Below are positions 1 to 9,151 of a DNA stretch of 64,000 bases, one piece after another; the first letter of the stretch is position 1; each line of letters starts with the position of its first letter. This DNA comes from Capilliphycus robustus (GTDB lineage Bacteria > Cyanobacteriota > Cyanobacteriia > Cyanobacteriales > Microcoleaceae): contig NZ_JAYGHR010000001.1 in the NCBI RefSeq assembly GCF_034932365.1, positions 1 to 64,000 of the forward strand. Direction: 5' to 3'. A program made the position numbers and the translations under genes. Below the pieces are notes generated by a model. The model saw only the letters and a list, made by a program, of their open reading frames with translations. It was not told the origin of the DNA and ran no database searches.

Positions 1-125
1 GAACGTTTTGCCGAAGGCTATTCGGTTTAAGCCTGTCTGACCGGGTACTGCCGACAGTCCGGGGTGATGCAGGAACGAAACATTAATACGGTTTATACCG
101 TGTTATATCAGTTTTCGATAGCAGT
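1..125 (+). mobile_element. Right end of a tnpB element (IS200/IS605 type), truncated by window edge
   Basis: This stretch matches the 3' end of the intact tnpB element at 20990-22160. From about base 30 the two share an almost unbroken run through CTGACCGGGTACTGCCGACA and the following GTCCGGGGTGATGCAGGA, then the palindrome CGGTTTATACCG and GTTATATCAGTTTT. Similarity stops just after that, which marks the element's right end at about 115-120. The tnpB frame is not kept here: a TAA follows TCGGTT and there is a 1-base length difference, so this copy's protein end differs or is broken. The conserved block is where TnpB systems encode their guide-RNA scaffold. The rest of the element lies outside the window. 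Confidence 0.75.
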
Positions 126-275
126 TGATCCTCAGTATGACTTTTCAAGTCTAGAGCTTCTACTGGGCTTGTACCTCTGTTTGTCTCTATTCTTTGACAT
201 CGGAAGTTCCAAGGTTCGTTAACCGTAAATGGTATGACGGGAGATCCCCAAACCTGACTCTTTGGGTTTTTACAG

Positions 276-1004
276 ATGAAAATTGTACTCGAAAATATTC
301 ACAAGTCCTACGGAAAACGCACAGTGGTCAGTCGAGTCAACTTGTCGGTTTCTCAGGGAGAAATTGTCGGTTTACTTGGCCCGAATGGGGCGGGGAAGAC
401 AACTACATTCTATATCGCTACCGGACTAGAAAAGCCCGATCAAGGTAGTGTCTATCTCAACGAACAAGACATTACGGCTTTACCCCTTCACAAACGAGCG
501 CGACTGGGGATTGGTTATCTGACACAAGAAGCGAGCATTTTTCGTCATTTAACTGTCCAAGACAATATTCTATTAATTTTGCAACAAACCCAAGTTCCTC
601 CTCATTTGTGGCATTCTAGACTGAATACTCTCTTACGGGAGTTTCGCTTAGACAAGATTGCTCATACGATGGGAAATCAAGTCTCTGGAGGGGAACGACG
701 ACGCACAGAATTGGCTCGGGCCTTGGCTTCGGGGGTGAGACTGCCGAACTTTCTACTGCTGGATGAACCTTTTGCTGGAGTTGATCCGATTGCAGTTTCT
801 GAAATTCAGCAAATTGTCGCCCGACTACGCGATCGCCAAATGGGGATTTTGATCACGGATCACAATGTTCGCGAAACGCTCAAAATCACAGATCGAGCCT
901 ACATCATGCGAGATGGACAAATTTTTGCCTCGGGTTCGACCGAAGAACTCTACAATAATCCTCTAGTACGACAATATTACCTTGGTGATAGCTTTCAATT
1001 ATGA
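276..1004 (+). CDS. lptB: LptB-like ABC transporter ATP-binding protein
   Basis: Cytoplasmic ATPase that drives lipopolysaccharide extraction and export with an LptF/LptG membrane pair. All ABC motifs are present in 242 residues, the usual LptB length: Walker A GPNGAGKT (35-42), Q-loop Gln84, signature VSGGE (136-140), Walker B FLLLDEP with catalytic Glu164, and switch His196. The C-terminal LYNNPLVRQYYLG is typical of LptB. The next gene starts inside its stop codon (ATGA overlap) and encodes the matching permease, which supports the assignment. The ribosome site before the ATG is weak. The family is clear; the exported substrate in cyanobacteria is inferred. Confidence 0.93.
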   Translation: MKIVLENIHKSYGKRTVVSRVNLSVSQGEIVGLLGPNGAGKTTTFYIATGLEKPDQGSVYLNEQDITALPLHKRARLGIGYLTQEASIFRHLTVQDNILLILQQTQVPPHLWHSRLNTLLREFRLDKIAHTMGNQVSGGERRRTELARALASGVRLPNFLLLDEPFAGVDPIAVSEIQQIVARLRDRQMGILITDHNVRETLKITDRAYIMRDGQIFASGSTEELYNNPLVRQYYLGDSFQL

Positions 1005-2179
1005 AAACATCAATTTCCAAGTCTATTAGTTCTTTCAAATTTCCGAGTGTTTATCTATCGATTTTAGATCGCTATATCATCACTGAACTGATCGCCCCTT
1101 TTTTATTCGGCGTGGGATTATTTACTTCAGTAGCCCTTTCTATTGATACGGTTTTTGACTTAGTTCGTCAAGTCGCTGAATCGGGCTTGGATGTGGGAAT
1201 TGCCATCCAAATCTTTTTGTTAAAAATGCCTGAGTTTCTCGTCTTGTCTTTCCCCATGTCAATGGTGCTGACGACGTTAATTGTTTATGGGCGAATGTCA
1301 AGCGATAGTGAAGTTACTGCTTTACGAAGTTGTGGAATTAGCATTTATCGGTTGGTGATCCCGACGCTAATTTTTAGCTTGTTTATTACCGCCTCTATGT
1401 TTGTGTTTAATGAGCTAATTGTTCCGGCGACGAACTATCGGGCTTCAATTACTCTCGAACAAGCCTTGCATCAAGATCGGCTTCCGGTTCAAGAAGATAA
1501 TATTTTCTATCCTGAGTATCGTCGTATTCCTATCGAAGACTCGGATGAAGAAATAACGATTCTTGTGCGTTTGTTCTATGCTCAAGAATTTGATGGAAAA
1601 TACATGAATGAAGTGACGATTTTGGATAAATCTCAACAAGGTATCACTCAAATTATCTCCTCTAAATCAGCCGTTTGGAATGGCAAACAACAGAGTTGGG
1701 ACTTTTTTGATGGTACGGTTTATGTGATTGATCCTCAAGGCTCTTATCGTAATATTGTACGTTTTGATCACAAAGAGTTAAAATTGCCTCGTGTTCCCTT
1801 GGATTTGGCGAGTCGTAAACGACGCTACGATGAGATGAATATTGTTCAAGCTCATGAATATTTAGAACTGATGAAAAATAGTGGCAATGAAAAGATTGTT
1901 CAGAAAACTAAAGTTAGAATTCAGCAAAAATATTCCCTTCCTTTTGTTTGTGTAGTATTTGGATTGTTGGGTGCGGCACTCGGTTCTCGCCCTCAACGAA
2001 CAAACAGAACCACCAGTTTCGGCATCAGTATTATCATTATTTTCTCTTATTATCTCCTAGCATTTATCTCGGGTGCTATGGGGCAGAAAGCGATTATCAG
2101 CCCTTTTCTTGCGGGTTGGCTACCCATCGCTATTGGTTTAGGAATATCTGGATTCTTCTTGTATAAAACATCTCGTTAA
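1001..2179 (+). CDS. LptF/LptG family permease (YjgP/YjgQ)
   Basis: Inner-membrane permease of the LPS export ABC complex. The 392-residue protein has the family architecture: three hydrophobic helices in the first ~140 residues (starting with the typical DRYIITELIAPFLFG), a hydrophilic periplasmic domain at about 145-300, and three helices from about 310 to the end. The ATG overlaps the lptB stop by 4 bases, so the two are translationally coupled. Sequence alone does not say whether it is LptF or LptG. Cyanobacteria often have a single such gene, which could then serve as a homodimer (inference). Confidence 0.88.
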   Translation: MKTSISKSISSFKFPSVYLSILDRYIITELIAPFLFGVGLFTSVALSIDTVFDLVRQVAESGLDVGIAIQIFLLKMPEFLVLSFPMSMVLTTLIVYGRMSSDSEVTALRSCGISIYRLVIPTLIFSLFITASMFVFNELIVPATNYRASITLEQALHQDRLPVQEDNIFYPEYRRIPIEDSDEEITILVRLFYAQEFDGKYMNEVTILDKSQQGITQIISSKSAVWNGKQQSWDFFDGTVYVIDPQGSYRNIVRFDHKELKLPRVPLDLASRKRRYDEMNIVQAHEYLELMKNSGNEKIVQKTKVRIQQKYSLPFVCVVFGLLGAALGSRPQRTNRTTSFGISIIIIFSYYLLAFISGAMGQKAIISPFLAGWLPIAIGLGISGFFLYKTSR

Positions 2180-2213
2180 CAAGATTTACCAATCGCTCAA
2201 AAAAATCAGGAGT

Positions 2214-4025
2214 GTGTGTCGGTTAGGTATGTTAAAAATAAAACGTTTCAATCCTTTTTTTCGTCAATGTATTACGGCTTTACATCAATCTTTAACTACC
2301 CGCATCACTTCTCTTTCTCATCCTCATGTGAGATTCTGCTTCATCCTAAGTCTGGGAATTGCCGTTTTTTATGGGTTGTTATCGATGCAACAGGCTTTTA
2401 GCGGTGAATATGTGATTCAGGATGATGCCAGACAACACGTTTTTTGGATGCAAAGATTTATCACTCCTGATCTTTTTCCTGAAGATTTAATTGCGGATTA
2501 TTTACAATCTCTTGCGCCTTGGGGTTACACAATCTTTTATAAAAGTCTAGCCTTTTTAGGAATTAATCCTCTAATTGCGAGTAAAGTTTTACCGTTAATT
2601 TTAGCCTTAATTACGACAGTTTATTGTTTTGGAGTCAGTTTACAATTCCTCCCGATTCCGGCTGTTGGTTTGATCACAACATTAATTTTAAATCAAGGAT
2701 TATGGATAGAAGATGATCTCGTTTCTGCGACACCCAGAGCGTTTGTCTATCCTATCTTTTTTGCGTTTTTATATTATTTACTAAAGAAATCCTTATTTCC
2801 TCTCCTAATTACGATTGCTTTATCGGGTTTGTTTTACCCACAAATTACGTTACTGTTTTTAGCTATTTTGACGTTACGATTGTTTGAAAAGCGAAATAAT
2901 AAAATACTACTTTCTCCCCTAATATTTAACCGTTTTGCTTGGTTAACAGGAGGATTTATCGCAGTTTGTGTTTTGCTTCCCTACAAACTAAACACGACTG
3001 AATTTGGAGAGATGATAACAGTTTCTCAAGCAAAATTAAGACCGGAATTTTACCCTTTAGACGGGCTGTTTGGACGGGCTTTTTTCTTTCACGAAAATCC
3101 GTTTATTTACTGGTTAGTCGCGCCTCAGACGGGTTTACTGTTTATTGGTCTTGTCACCCCATTAGCTTTGTTTGGCTTCGCATTACCGTTTTTACTCAAA
3201 CAAACTCAACGCTTTCCGTTGACTCAACAAATTTCTTCAGAAGTTAAAATTTTAGGACAAGTGCTTTTAGCGTCTTTAGCGTTATATTTTTTAGCCCATG
3301 CTGTTTTATTCCAACTTTATTTTCCAACTCGCTACACTTATCACAGCTTCAAAATTGTGTTAATCTTAGCCGCAGGTTTAGCCGTAACGTTAATCTTAGA
3401 GACGCAACTGAGAACCTTAATTAAACTGATGGAAAACGGTTTTACGCGCTATCAGTTGATGCTATCGGGATTAACACTTTGTTTAGGAATTTTGCTGGTA
3501 ACTATTCCTTTTTTACCCGGAGTCACACTACCTAACCAACTGTATCGCACAGGTAAAGAACCCCTGATTTATGAATTTCTCCAGAAACAACCGAAAGAAA
3601 CGTTAGTCGCTACCCTATCAGAAGAAGCCGATTTTATCCCCACTTTAGCGCAACGTTCAACTTTAATTGCACTTGAATATGACTACCCTTATCATAGCCG
3701 ATATTACACTCAATTTCAGCAACGTTTACTCGACTTAGTGAATGCTCAATATAGTTCGGATTTGCGTGAAGTTCAAGACTTTATCCGTAAATATGGGGTT
3801 GATTTTTGGTTGATAGATGGAGAAAGTACATTCAAAGCGGATTATATTTCAACTCGGGTTTTAATTCGACAAGTGGAGTTAGTAAAGCCAATTGTCGAAA
3901 AGATTGAACAAGGACAAGTGTTTGTCCTGTCAACATTAGTTGAAGGTTGTGCAGTCGTCAAAAGCGAACATCGACAATTACTCAATGCTCAATGTATTTT
4001 ACAACAAGGTCAAAACAAGGCTTAG
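2214..4025 (+). CDS. Polytopic membrane protein, GT-C-like, function unknown
   Basis: About 600 residues with roughly ten hydrophobic segments, including a run of helices at 165-260 and 300-435, and a soluble C-terminal domain from about 440. After the first helix there is a loop motif QDDARQH. Acidic residues in the first periplasmic loop are characteristic of GT-C membrane glycosyltransferases, so an envelope sugar-transfer role is possible but unproven. The start is either GTG 2214 or ATG 2229; an AGGAG at 2208-2212 is too close to the first and rather far from the second. It lies 34 bases after the LptF/G gene. Its stop overlaps the stop of the convergent gene by 4 bases. Confidence 0.7.
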   Translation: MCRLGMLKIKRFNPFFRQCITALHQSLTTRITSLSHPHVRFCFILSLGIAVFYGLLSMQQAFSGEYVIQDDARQHVFWMQRFITPDLFPEDLIADYLQSLAPWGYTIFYKSLAFLGINPLIASKVLPLILALITTVYCFGVSLQFLPIPAVGLITTLILNQGLWIEDDLVSATPRAFVYPIFFAFLYYLLKKSLFPLLITIALSGLFYPQITLLFLAILTLRLFEKRNNKILLSPLIFNRFAWLTGGFIAVCVLLPYKLNTTEFGEMITVSQAKLRPEFYPLDGLFGRAFFFHENPFIYWLVAPQTGLLFIGLVTPLALFGFALPFLLKQTQRFPLTQQISSEVKILGQVLLASLALYFLAHAVLFQLYFPTRYTYHSFKIVLILAAGLAVTLILETQLRTLIKLMENGFTRYQLMLSGLTLCLGILLVTIPFLPGVTLPNQLYRTGKEPLIYEFLQKQPKETLVATLSEEADFIPTLAQRSTLIALEYDYPYHSRYYTQFQQRLLDLVNAQYSSDLREVQDFIRKYGVDFWLIDGESTFKADYISTRVLIRQVELVKPIVEKIEQGQVFVLSTLVEGCAVVKSEHRQLLNAQCILQQGQNKA

Positions 4026-5287
4026 GGATTGGCAAAGGTGTTAATTTCACCGCCTCCAATTCGGCGTCCGGGAACGGGACGAGGGGCTGAAAAAGGACGC
4101 TGATTCATTTGATTAAATTGATCAGCTTGAGTATTTTGAAGGAGAGTATTTTGATTAACTTGATAATTTTGGGGATTGACTAAACTGTTGTTTAAAGATC
4201 CTGTTGTGGGAGTAGAAGAAGCATTATTCGGAAACGGAGTCCCAAAAGAACCGTTAGCGTTAGGAACTCCATAGGAATTATAAATGCTGCGGATATCAGG
4301 CGTCACTGCGGCACCTGTTGGCGTGGGTGTCGTTGGAATAATCGGTTGAGAGGGAATAACAGGTTGAGTGATAGAAATATTAGTTTGATAGGGGTTAATT
4401 GTCGGTGTAGGAGTTGTTGGGCTTGTTGGAGTTGTGGGGGTACGGGGAACAATCCAAGTGGCTTGGGGAACGGAAACCGACGGCTGAGTGACAACGCTTG
4501 TCGGAGTTGCGGGTAAACCCGGACTGTTGGTAATGTTGATTTGAGACGAGTTTGAGTTCAAAATCGGAGTCCTGGGATCAGTGGTAGTGGAAGATGAATT
4601 AGAACTTTCAGGTTGAACTTGTTCTTGAGTGTATTCATCCATCGCCGCTTGTAGAGGACTAACCGCCGATGTCTCTGCCTCAGCCCCAGCAGCACTGGGA
4701 TAATTGGCCTCGAAGATCACGGGAGGCGTTACGTTAGGACTGCCTTGAGGATATGCTGTCGTCGCAGATGGAGTTTGTGAAGTGGGATCGAAATTCAGGG
4801 GATTATTCAGCTCAGAAGAGGTTGGTGCAACCGGAAAATCAGGTAAAGTGTTAGGGGATGATTCGGGTTGCAATAGGGGATTAGAGGAGGTTGAAGGCGT
4901 AGCAGATGTATTCAAACGAGATTTACGAAGCTGATCAATAGCCCCGTCACCTGCGGTAATCGGAGTATCAATCGGATAGGGTAACAGTTGTGGCCCTTCT
5001 AATTCTTTAATCAGAACGGCGGAACTGTCAATATCGGCGGCGATCGCTTTTTCTTCTTCAGAAAGTCGATCATCAAAATTAGCGGAATTGGAAATGGCTT
5101 GCTTGAGATCATCTAACTCAAACCATTCAGGATGTTCTGAAACTTGCCACATAAAACCGACAACCACTGCGGTAATGCCGACAGGCCCCCAAAATCGTAC
5201 TTGGGTGAGTGGCTTTAGTTTGCTGGTGAGGGCGCCTATAGATTCAAAAATTTGCAAAAAGATAGACATCGGTTTAGTTTGTGTCAA
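4022..5287 (-). CDS. Pro/Ser/Thr-rich single-pass membrane protein, unknown function
   Basis: 421 residues. There is one probable membrane helix near residues 33-47 (GPVGITAVVVGFMW), then an acidic stretch, then about 300 residues of low-complexity sequence rich in Pro, Ser, Thr, Asn and Gln. This looks like an anchored extracytoplasmic linker or surface protein. I recognise no catalytic domain. The longest frame begins at TTG 5287; ATG 5269 (MSIFLQIFESIGALT) is a reasonable alternative, and neither has a good ribosome site. It is convergent with the preceding membrane protein gene and the two stop codons overlap, so no terminator fits between them. Confidence 0.65.
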   Translation of the reverse strand: MTQTKPMSIFLQIFESIGALTSKLKPLTQVRFWGPVGITAVVVGFMWQVSEHPEWFELDDLKQAISNSANFDDRLSEEEKAIAADIDSSAVLIKELEGPQLLPYPIDTPITAGDGAIDQLRKSRLNTSATPSTSSNPLLQPESSPNTLPDFPVAPTSSELNNPLNFDPTSQTPSATTAYPQGSPNVTPPVIFEANYPSAAGAEAETSAVSPLQAAMDEYTQEQVQPESSNSSSTTTDPRTPILNSNSSQINITNSPGLPATPTSVVTQPSVSVPQATWIVPRTPTTPTSPTTPTPTINPYQTNISITQPVIPSQPIIPTTPTPTGAAVTPDIRSIYNSYGVPNANGSFGTPFPNNASSTPTTGSLNNSLVNPQNYQVNQNTLLQNTQADQFNQMNQRPFSAPRPVPGRRIGGGEINTFANP

Positions 5288-5379
5288 AGCAGGATTGAAG
5301 AAAATATTAGAGTTCTCGTGCAGCTAGCCCTAAGCTGATAACCTCAATTTATAACCTAGTCTTGACTTTATTGATTTGC

Positions 5380-5745
5380 TATCGTCACGAGAAACCTCCG
5401 GGAGTTTGGAAGCCCCGTGTCTTTAGACCGGGGAGGAAAAACGACACGAGCGGTTTTTACCGCCTGTATAAAAAAATTAATGGGGGTATGGTTGCCCCCA
5501 ACACCCATTTCTGGAGTAATGTTTGCCTCGCCAATGTTATCGGTCGGTACTTTCCACAACACACTGTCTTACCCCTCGTAGGACTGTTTAATGCTGTGGT
5601 TCTAGAGCCTTCGACTGGCAAGCATCTCAGGGTAGGAACGTTAACTCTCACCGATAACGTAGTCCTCAAGGGACTTAGGCTGGTCAGCTACCTAAAAAGA
5701 GAAGCATGATGCCCCGTCTCTTTAGAGCGGGGTGCTGACTCCAAT
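5380..5745. mobile_element. Hairpin-bounded non-coding element, PATE/IS605-remnant-like
   Basis: Two similar hairpins lie in direct orientation about 290 bases apart. One is at about 5423-5443 (CCCCG..TC-TTTA-GA..CGGGG), the other at about 5712-5732 (CCCCG..TCTC-TTTA-GAG..CGGGG). Both have the same stem with a bulged T, and one stem pair differs compensatorily (G-C against C-G). Such stems sit at the ends of IS200/IS605 elements. The DNA between them has open frames on both strands but none that I recognise. It could be a non-autonomous element mobilised by a TnpA elsewhere, or a deleted tnpB element. Confidence 0.45.
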
Positions 5746-5892
5746 CGGCTAGCGAATTGAACCCCAACAGTCCTATTTTAACCGTTTGTTTTGTTGAGGG
5801 CGAGGTTCGATCAAATGCAGGGGTGAAACCCTTGAGTGATCAACAATTCCTGCTAACCCATTTCTGTTATTGTCGAACTTGATTTAAGGACT

Positions 5893-6612
5893 ATGCAAAA
5901 AAACCTTGAAGTTTTTCCCAGCCGTGATCAACTGGTTGAGCGGGCATTAGAGATTATTTTGTCCAAAATCGAACCTGCAATTCAGCAGCGAGGACAGTTT
6001 ACTCTAGTCTTAGCGGGGGGAAGTACGCCAAAACCTCTGTATGAAGCGTTGGCGGCTCAAAATTTACCCCTGGATAAGATTCATATTTTCTGGGGAGATG
6101 AACGCTACGTTCCGGCAGATCACCCGGATAGTAACGAAGGTATGGCACGTCAGGCTTGGCTAGATCGAGTTGAGTTTCCGGCGAGTAATATTCACCCGAT
6201 GCCGACTTTGGGAAATGATCCCCAGGCGGATGCTCGTCAGTATGATGCGGAGTTGCAACAATTTTTTCAAGTCTCAGAGGGAGAATTTCCGGCTTTTGAT
6301 GTGATTCTCTTAGGAATGGGCGATGATGCTCATACGGCGTCTCTATTTCCCCACACGGAAGCTTTAAAGGTTCGCGATCGCTTAATTGCGGTGGGTGATA
6401 AAGCGGGTCAACCGCGTCTGACATTTACGGTGCCGTTAATTAATCAAGCTGAATGTGTGATGTTTTTGGTAACAGGGGCGAATAAACAACCCGCATTGAC
6501 TCAGATTTTTGCTGAAACGGCTGATGAAATGGCTTATCCCTGTCGCGCTATTCAACCCCAAGGTGAACTTTGGTGGTTATTAGATGAAGCCGCAGGTCAA
6601 GTGCTTCAGTAA
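5893..6612 (+). CDS. pgl: 6-phosphogluconolactonase
   Basis: Hydrolyses 6-phosphogluconolactone to 6-phosphogluconate, the second step of the oxidative pentose phosphate pathway. 239 residues, normal for the DevB/Pgl family. Recognisable blocks are LVLAGGSTPKPLYEAL near residue 38, HIFWGDERYVPADHPDSN near 73, and DVILLGMGDDAHTASLFPH near 137, which carries the catalytic His region. The ATG follows a short leader (AAGGACT). It stands alone here, while the enzymes before and after it in the pathway (zwf, opcA) are about 18 kb downstream in the window. Confidence 0.95.
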   Translation: MQKNLEVFPSRDQLVERALEIILSKIEPAIQQRGQFTLVLAGGSTPKPLYEALAAQNLPLDKIHIFWGDERYVPADHPDSNEGMARQAWLDRVEFPASNIHPMPTLGNDPQADARQYDAELQQFFQVSEGEFPAFDVILLGMGDDAHTASLFPHTEALKVRDRLIAVGDKAGQPRLTFTVPLINQAECVMFLVTGANKQPALTQIFAETADEMAYPCRAIQPQGELWWLLDEAAGQVLQ

Positions 6613-6626
6613 ACAGTCACCAGTCT

Positions 6627-6657
6627 GGTAGGGGCAATTGATGAATTAGCCCCTACC
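6627..6657. repeat. Palindromic hairpin GGTAGGGGC/GCCCCTACC after pgl
   Basis: A perfect 9-bp stem GGTAGGGGC/GCCCCTACC encloses AATTGATGAATTA. It lies just behind the pgl stop and may help 3'-end formation, though no clear T-run follows. Closely related palindromes occur at about 54515-54540 and 58144-58173, so it belongs to a dispersed family. Confidence 0.7.
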
Positions 6658-6770
6658 AATTTACAGTTATCAGCCCTCAAGCCTCTTCCCTGTTCGCTGT
6701 TTTTAACAATTTCATCACTGATAGTGTCTTGAGGTGTCAAAATTGTAAGTAGCTGACTACAGAGGAAGTG

Positions 6771-7526
6771 ATGATTGTTTGTCCGAATTGCAATCACCAG
6801 AACCCGGAGGGAGCGACTCAGTGCGAAGCCTGCTACACTCCTTTACCGACAACAACGGCTTGTCCAAACTGTGGTGCTGCTGTTCAAACTGATGCGACCT
6901 TCTGCGGTCAGTGTGGCTATAATTTGCAGCCCGCAGCAGTACCCTTGGAGGAGCCAGAAGCCGCTTTACCGACTGTGGTTTCCCCACCACCTGCTCCTGT
7001 GACACCTGAGCCGTTGGTTACACCCCAACCGAATATCTCAATTATCCCATCGGTCAGTTTAGAAAAATCCAATCCCAATCTGGATCAGGCTGTGGTTTTA
7101 CCGGAGGCTACAACCAGTGAACTGACCAGTCCTGTGAGTTCGGCGATTTCTGGGACGGCTGTTGAAACAGTGGCAAGTTCAAATACTCAACTGCAAACCC
7201 AGTCTGCTCGCTTACTTCACATCCAAACGAATGTGAGTTTAGAACTGCCTTCAAATTTACCTGTGATTCATTTGGGTAAGCCCAACGATTTGGTTCCACC
7301 TGATATTGATGTTTCCGGTTTCCCCAACTCAGAAGTCGTATCTCGTACCCATGCGGATATTCGCACAGAGGGGGATGCTTATTATATCGAAGATGTTGGG
7401 AGTTCCAATGGGACTTATATCAATAATATTCCTCTGACGAAGGGAAATCGACATCGGTTGCGACCGGGTGATCGCATTTCTCTCGGAAAAGGTGACTTAG
7501 TTTCGTTTATCTTTCAACTCTCCTGA
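6771..7526 (+). CDS. Zinc-ribbon and FHA domain protein
   Basis: 251 residues. The N-terminus has two zinc ribbons: CPNCNHQNPEGATQCEAC (4-21) and CPNCGAAVQTDATFCGQCG (about 31-49). A Pro/Ser/Thr-rich linker follows, and the C-terminal ~90 residues form an FHA domain with the SR(T)H and GSSNGTYINN signatures that bind phosphothreonine. It is therefore a phospho-dependent adaptor, probably downstream of a Ser/Thr kinase. ATG 6771 is preferred over GTG 6768 because AGAGG lies 5 bases upstream. Two further FHA genes and a PRC-barrel gene follow on the same strand. Confidence 0.88.
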   Translation: MIVCPNCNHQNPEGATQCEACYTPLPTTTACPNCGAAVQTDATFCGQCGYNLQPAAVPLEEPEAALPTVVSPPPAPVTPEPLVTPQPNISIIPSVSLEKSNPNLDQAVVLPEATTSELTSPVSSAISGTAVETVASSNTQLQTQSARLLHIQTNVSLELPSNLPVIHLGKPNDLVPPDIDVSGFPNSEVVSRTHADIRTEGDAYYIEDVGSSNGTYINNIPLTKGNRHRLRPGDRISLGKGDLVSFIFQLS

Positions 7527-7684
7527 GTCGATTTTGAAGGGGAAATGCCTGATTTTGAACGACACCGGAAGAGAGGGGACTGTGAACACTAACCCGATCA
7601 ATCAGTAACCGTAAGGGTTCAAAATCTGGGCTAAACCTTTTAAAATTAGGCTTGGGTGCTTTACTTAAACTGAAACCTTTCAAT

Positions 7685-8146
7685 GTGATTACCTTAACTT
7701 TGCTTCATCCCAACCAATCTATCCCTGTTCGTGTTTGGACTTTTGAACAGGAAGAGGTGATTCGGATTGGTCGTTCTGTGAAAAATGACGTCGTTTTGTA
7801 TAGTGCCGTAGTCTCCCGTTATCATGTTGAGTTAAGACATCAAGGGAAGTCTTGGACTGTTGTTAACTTGGGGACAAATGGCACCTATCTAGATGGCCAA
7901 CTGATTCAAGAATCGCCGATTTTCGATGGACAAATCATTCATTTAGCGATTTCTGGGCCAAAAATCAAGCTGAATATTCCCTCTGATAAAGCTCAACATT
8001 TATTGAGTCGAGTCGGAATTATGCAAAGACAAATACAAACAGTTGATCATTCAGAAGCAGGAGTTAAAATTAATCAAATTCCATCCTCAACTTCATCAGA
8101 AGTAATATCCTCGCAGCCCGGTGAAGATATCACCCAGACTGAGTAA
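7685..8146 (+). CDS. FHA domain protein
   Basis: About 153 residues from GTG 7685. The FHA domain fills the first ~100: IRIGRSVKNDVVL, SAVVSRYHVEL and NLGTNGTYLDG supply the phosphothreonine-binding loops. The tail is Ser/Gln-rich and unstructured. The frame is open to a TTG at 7652, but GTG 7685 (MITLTLLHPNQSIP) aligns exactly with the start of the paralogue at 9152 (MITLILIHPTQPIP). The two are duplicates separated by the PRC-barrel gene. Its partner is unknown. Confidence 0.85.
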   Translation: MITLTLLHPNQSIPVRVWTFEQEEVIRIGRSVKNDVVLYSAVVSRYHVELRHQGKSWTVVNLGTNGTYLDGQLIQESPIFDGQIIHLAISGPKIKLNIPSDKAQHLLSRVGIMQRQIQTVDHSEAGVKINQIPSSTSSEVISSQPGEDITQTE

Positions 8147-8257
8147 GACATAATTTAGGTTTTTTATGTCTTCCCAACCCCGCTATTGATCTATATCAAA
8201 AAATTTAAGAAGGTTGTGGAAATTGAGTTGTCAAAAAGTAGTATGAGGGCTGGCTCT

Positions 8258-9028
8258 ATGAGTACCGAAATCAAGGTGATTAAACGCAGTGAGTTAATCA
8301 ATCGATTAGTGCTAGAACGTAAGACGGTTGAAGATTTAGGTCGGGTTGAACAACTTTGGATTAATCCTCTGTTCCATCAAATTGTTGCTTTCACCTGTAA
8401 ATCAGGACTGATCGGAGGTCAAAAACGAGTCTTTACTTGGGAGAATATTACCCAGATTGGTGAAGATGCGGTTCTCGTCAATCAAAGTCCCTCAGAAGCA
8501 CCTGAGAAAGCCAAGAAACCGGAACAAGCGATTCATGCGATGGGTCACGAAGTTTTGACGGATGCGGGCAATAGATTAGGAACGATTGTCGATTATATTT
8601 TTGATCTGCAAACAGGTTTTGTTAAGTGTTATCTCTACACTTCTCAAGGTTTACGAGGTGTGTTAGATGGAGTTTATATTCTGCCCTCAACGGCTATTTC
8701 TAGTGTAGGAAATAAGCGGATTATTGTCTTAGAAGCTGCTCTCAAAACACCTCAACAATATTCAGAAGGTTTAGGTCAAAAAATGGGTCAAGCCGCTGAG
8801 TTCTTCCAAGATGACTTTGATAAAACTCGAGAACATCTTGAGGGATTGAAACGGACTGCTCAAAAAATAACGAAAGGAAAACCGGAAGAAATGCAACAGA
8901 TGCAAGCAGAAATCATCTCTGAAGACATGGTTTCAGAAGATGCACAACCTAAAATTCTTCCGGCGATGTCTGAGGAGACTCCTACTGATCAAAAGAATTC
9001 CGAACATTCTTCCTCAAATGAAGTTTAA
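8258..9028 (+). CDS. PRC-barrel domain protein
   Basis: About 256 residues from ATG 8258, which has GAGGG 7 bases upstream; the frame is open to TTG 8186. It carries two PRC-barrel-like repeats: ELINRLVLERKTVEDLGRV..FTWENI at the start and GHEVLTDAGNRLGTIVDYIF..ILPSTAIS near residues 100-165. A charged helical C-terminal region of about 90 residues follows. PRC barrels are small beta-barrels used in RNA processing and photosynthetic complex assembly. Its position between two FHA genes suggests a common signalling or assembly role (inference). Confidence 0.82.
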   Translation: MSTEIKVIKRSELINRLVLERKTVEDLGRVEQLWINPLFHQIVAFTCKSGLIGGQKRVFTWENITQIGEDAVLVNQSPSEAPEKAKKPEQAIHAMGHEVLTDAGNRLGTIVDYIFDLQTGFVKCYLYTSQGLRGVLDGVYILPSTAISSVGNKRIIVLEAALKTPQQYSEGLGQKMGQAAEFFQDDFDKTREHLEGLKRTAQKITKGKPEEMQQMQAEIISEDMVSEDAQPKILPAMSEETPTDQKNSEHSSSNEV

Positions 9029-9151
9029 GTTTTGGAAAAATAAACAGGAATGTTCTTTAATCAACTTAGATCGATTTTGAAGCCGACAAAAGGAGTAACC
9101 ATTCTACTTGAACAATTTGTATATACTTGTATTCCCGTTTTAAACCTATAA

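Noticed and set aside
5362..5709. 115-codon plus-strand frame and overlapping minus-strand frames
   Set aside because: They run through the hairpins of a repeat-like element, all frames are equally open, and none shows protein-like conservation that I can recognise.
5999..6424. 141-codon minus-strand frame inside pgl
   Set aside because: Antisense shadow of a well-supported gene; the pgl frame has all family motifs.
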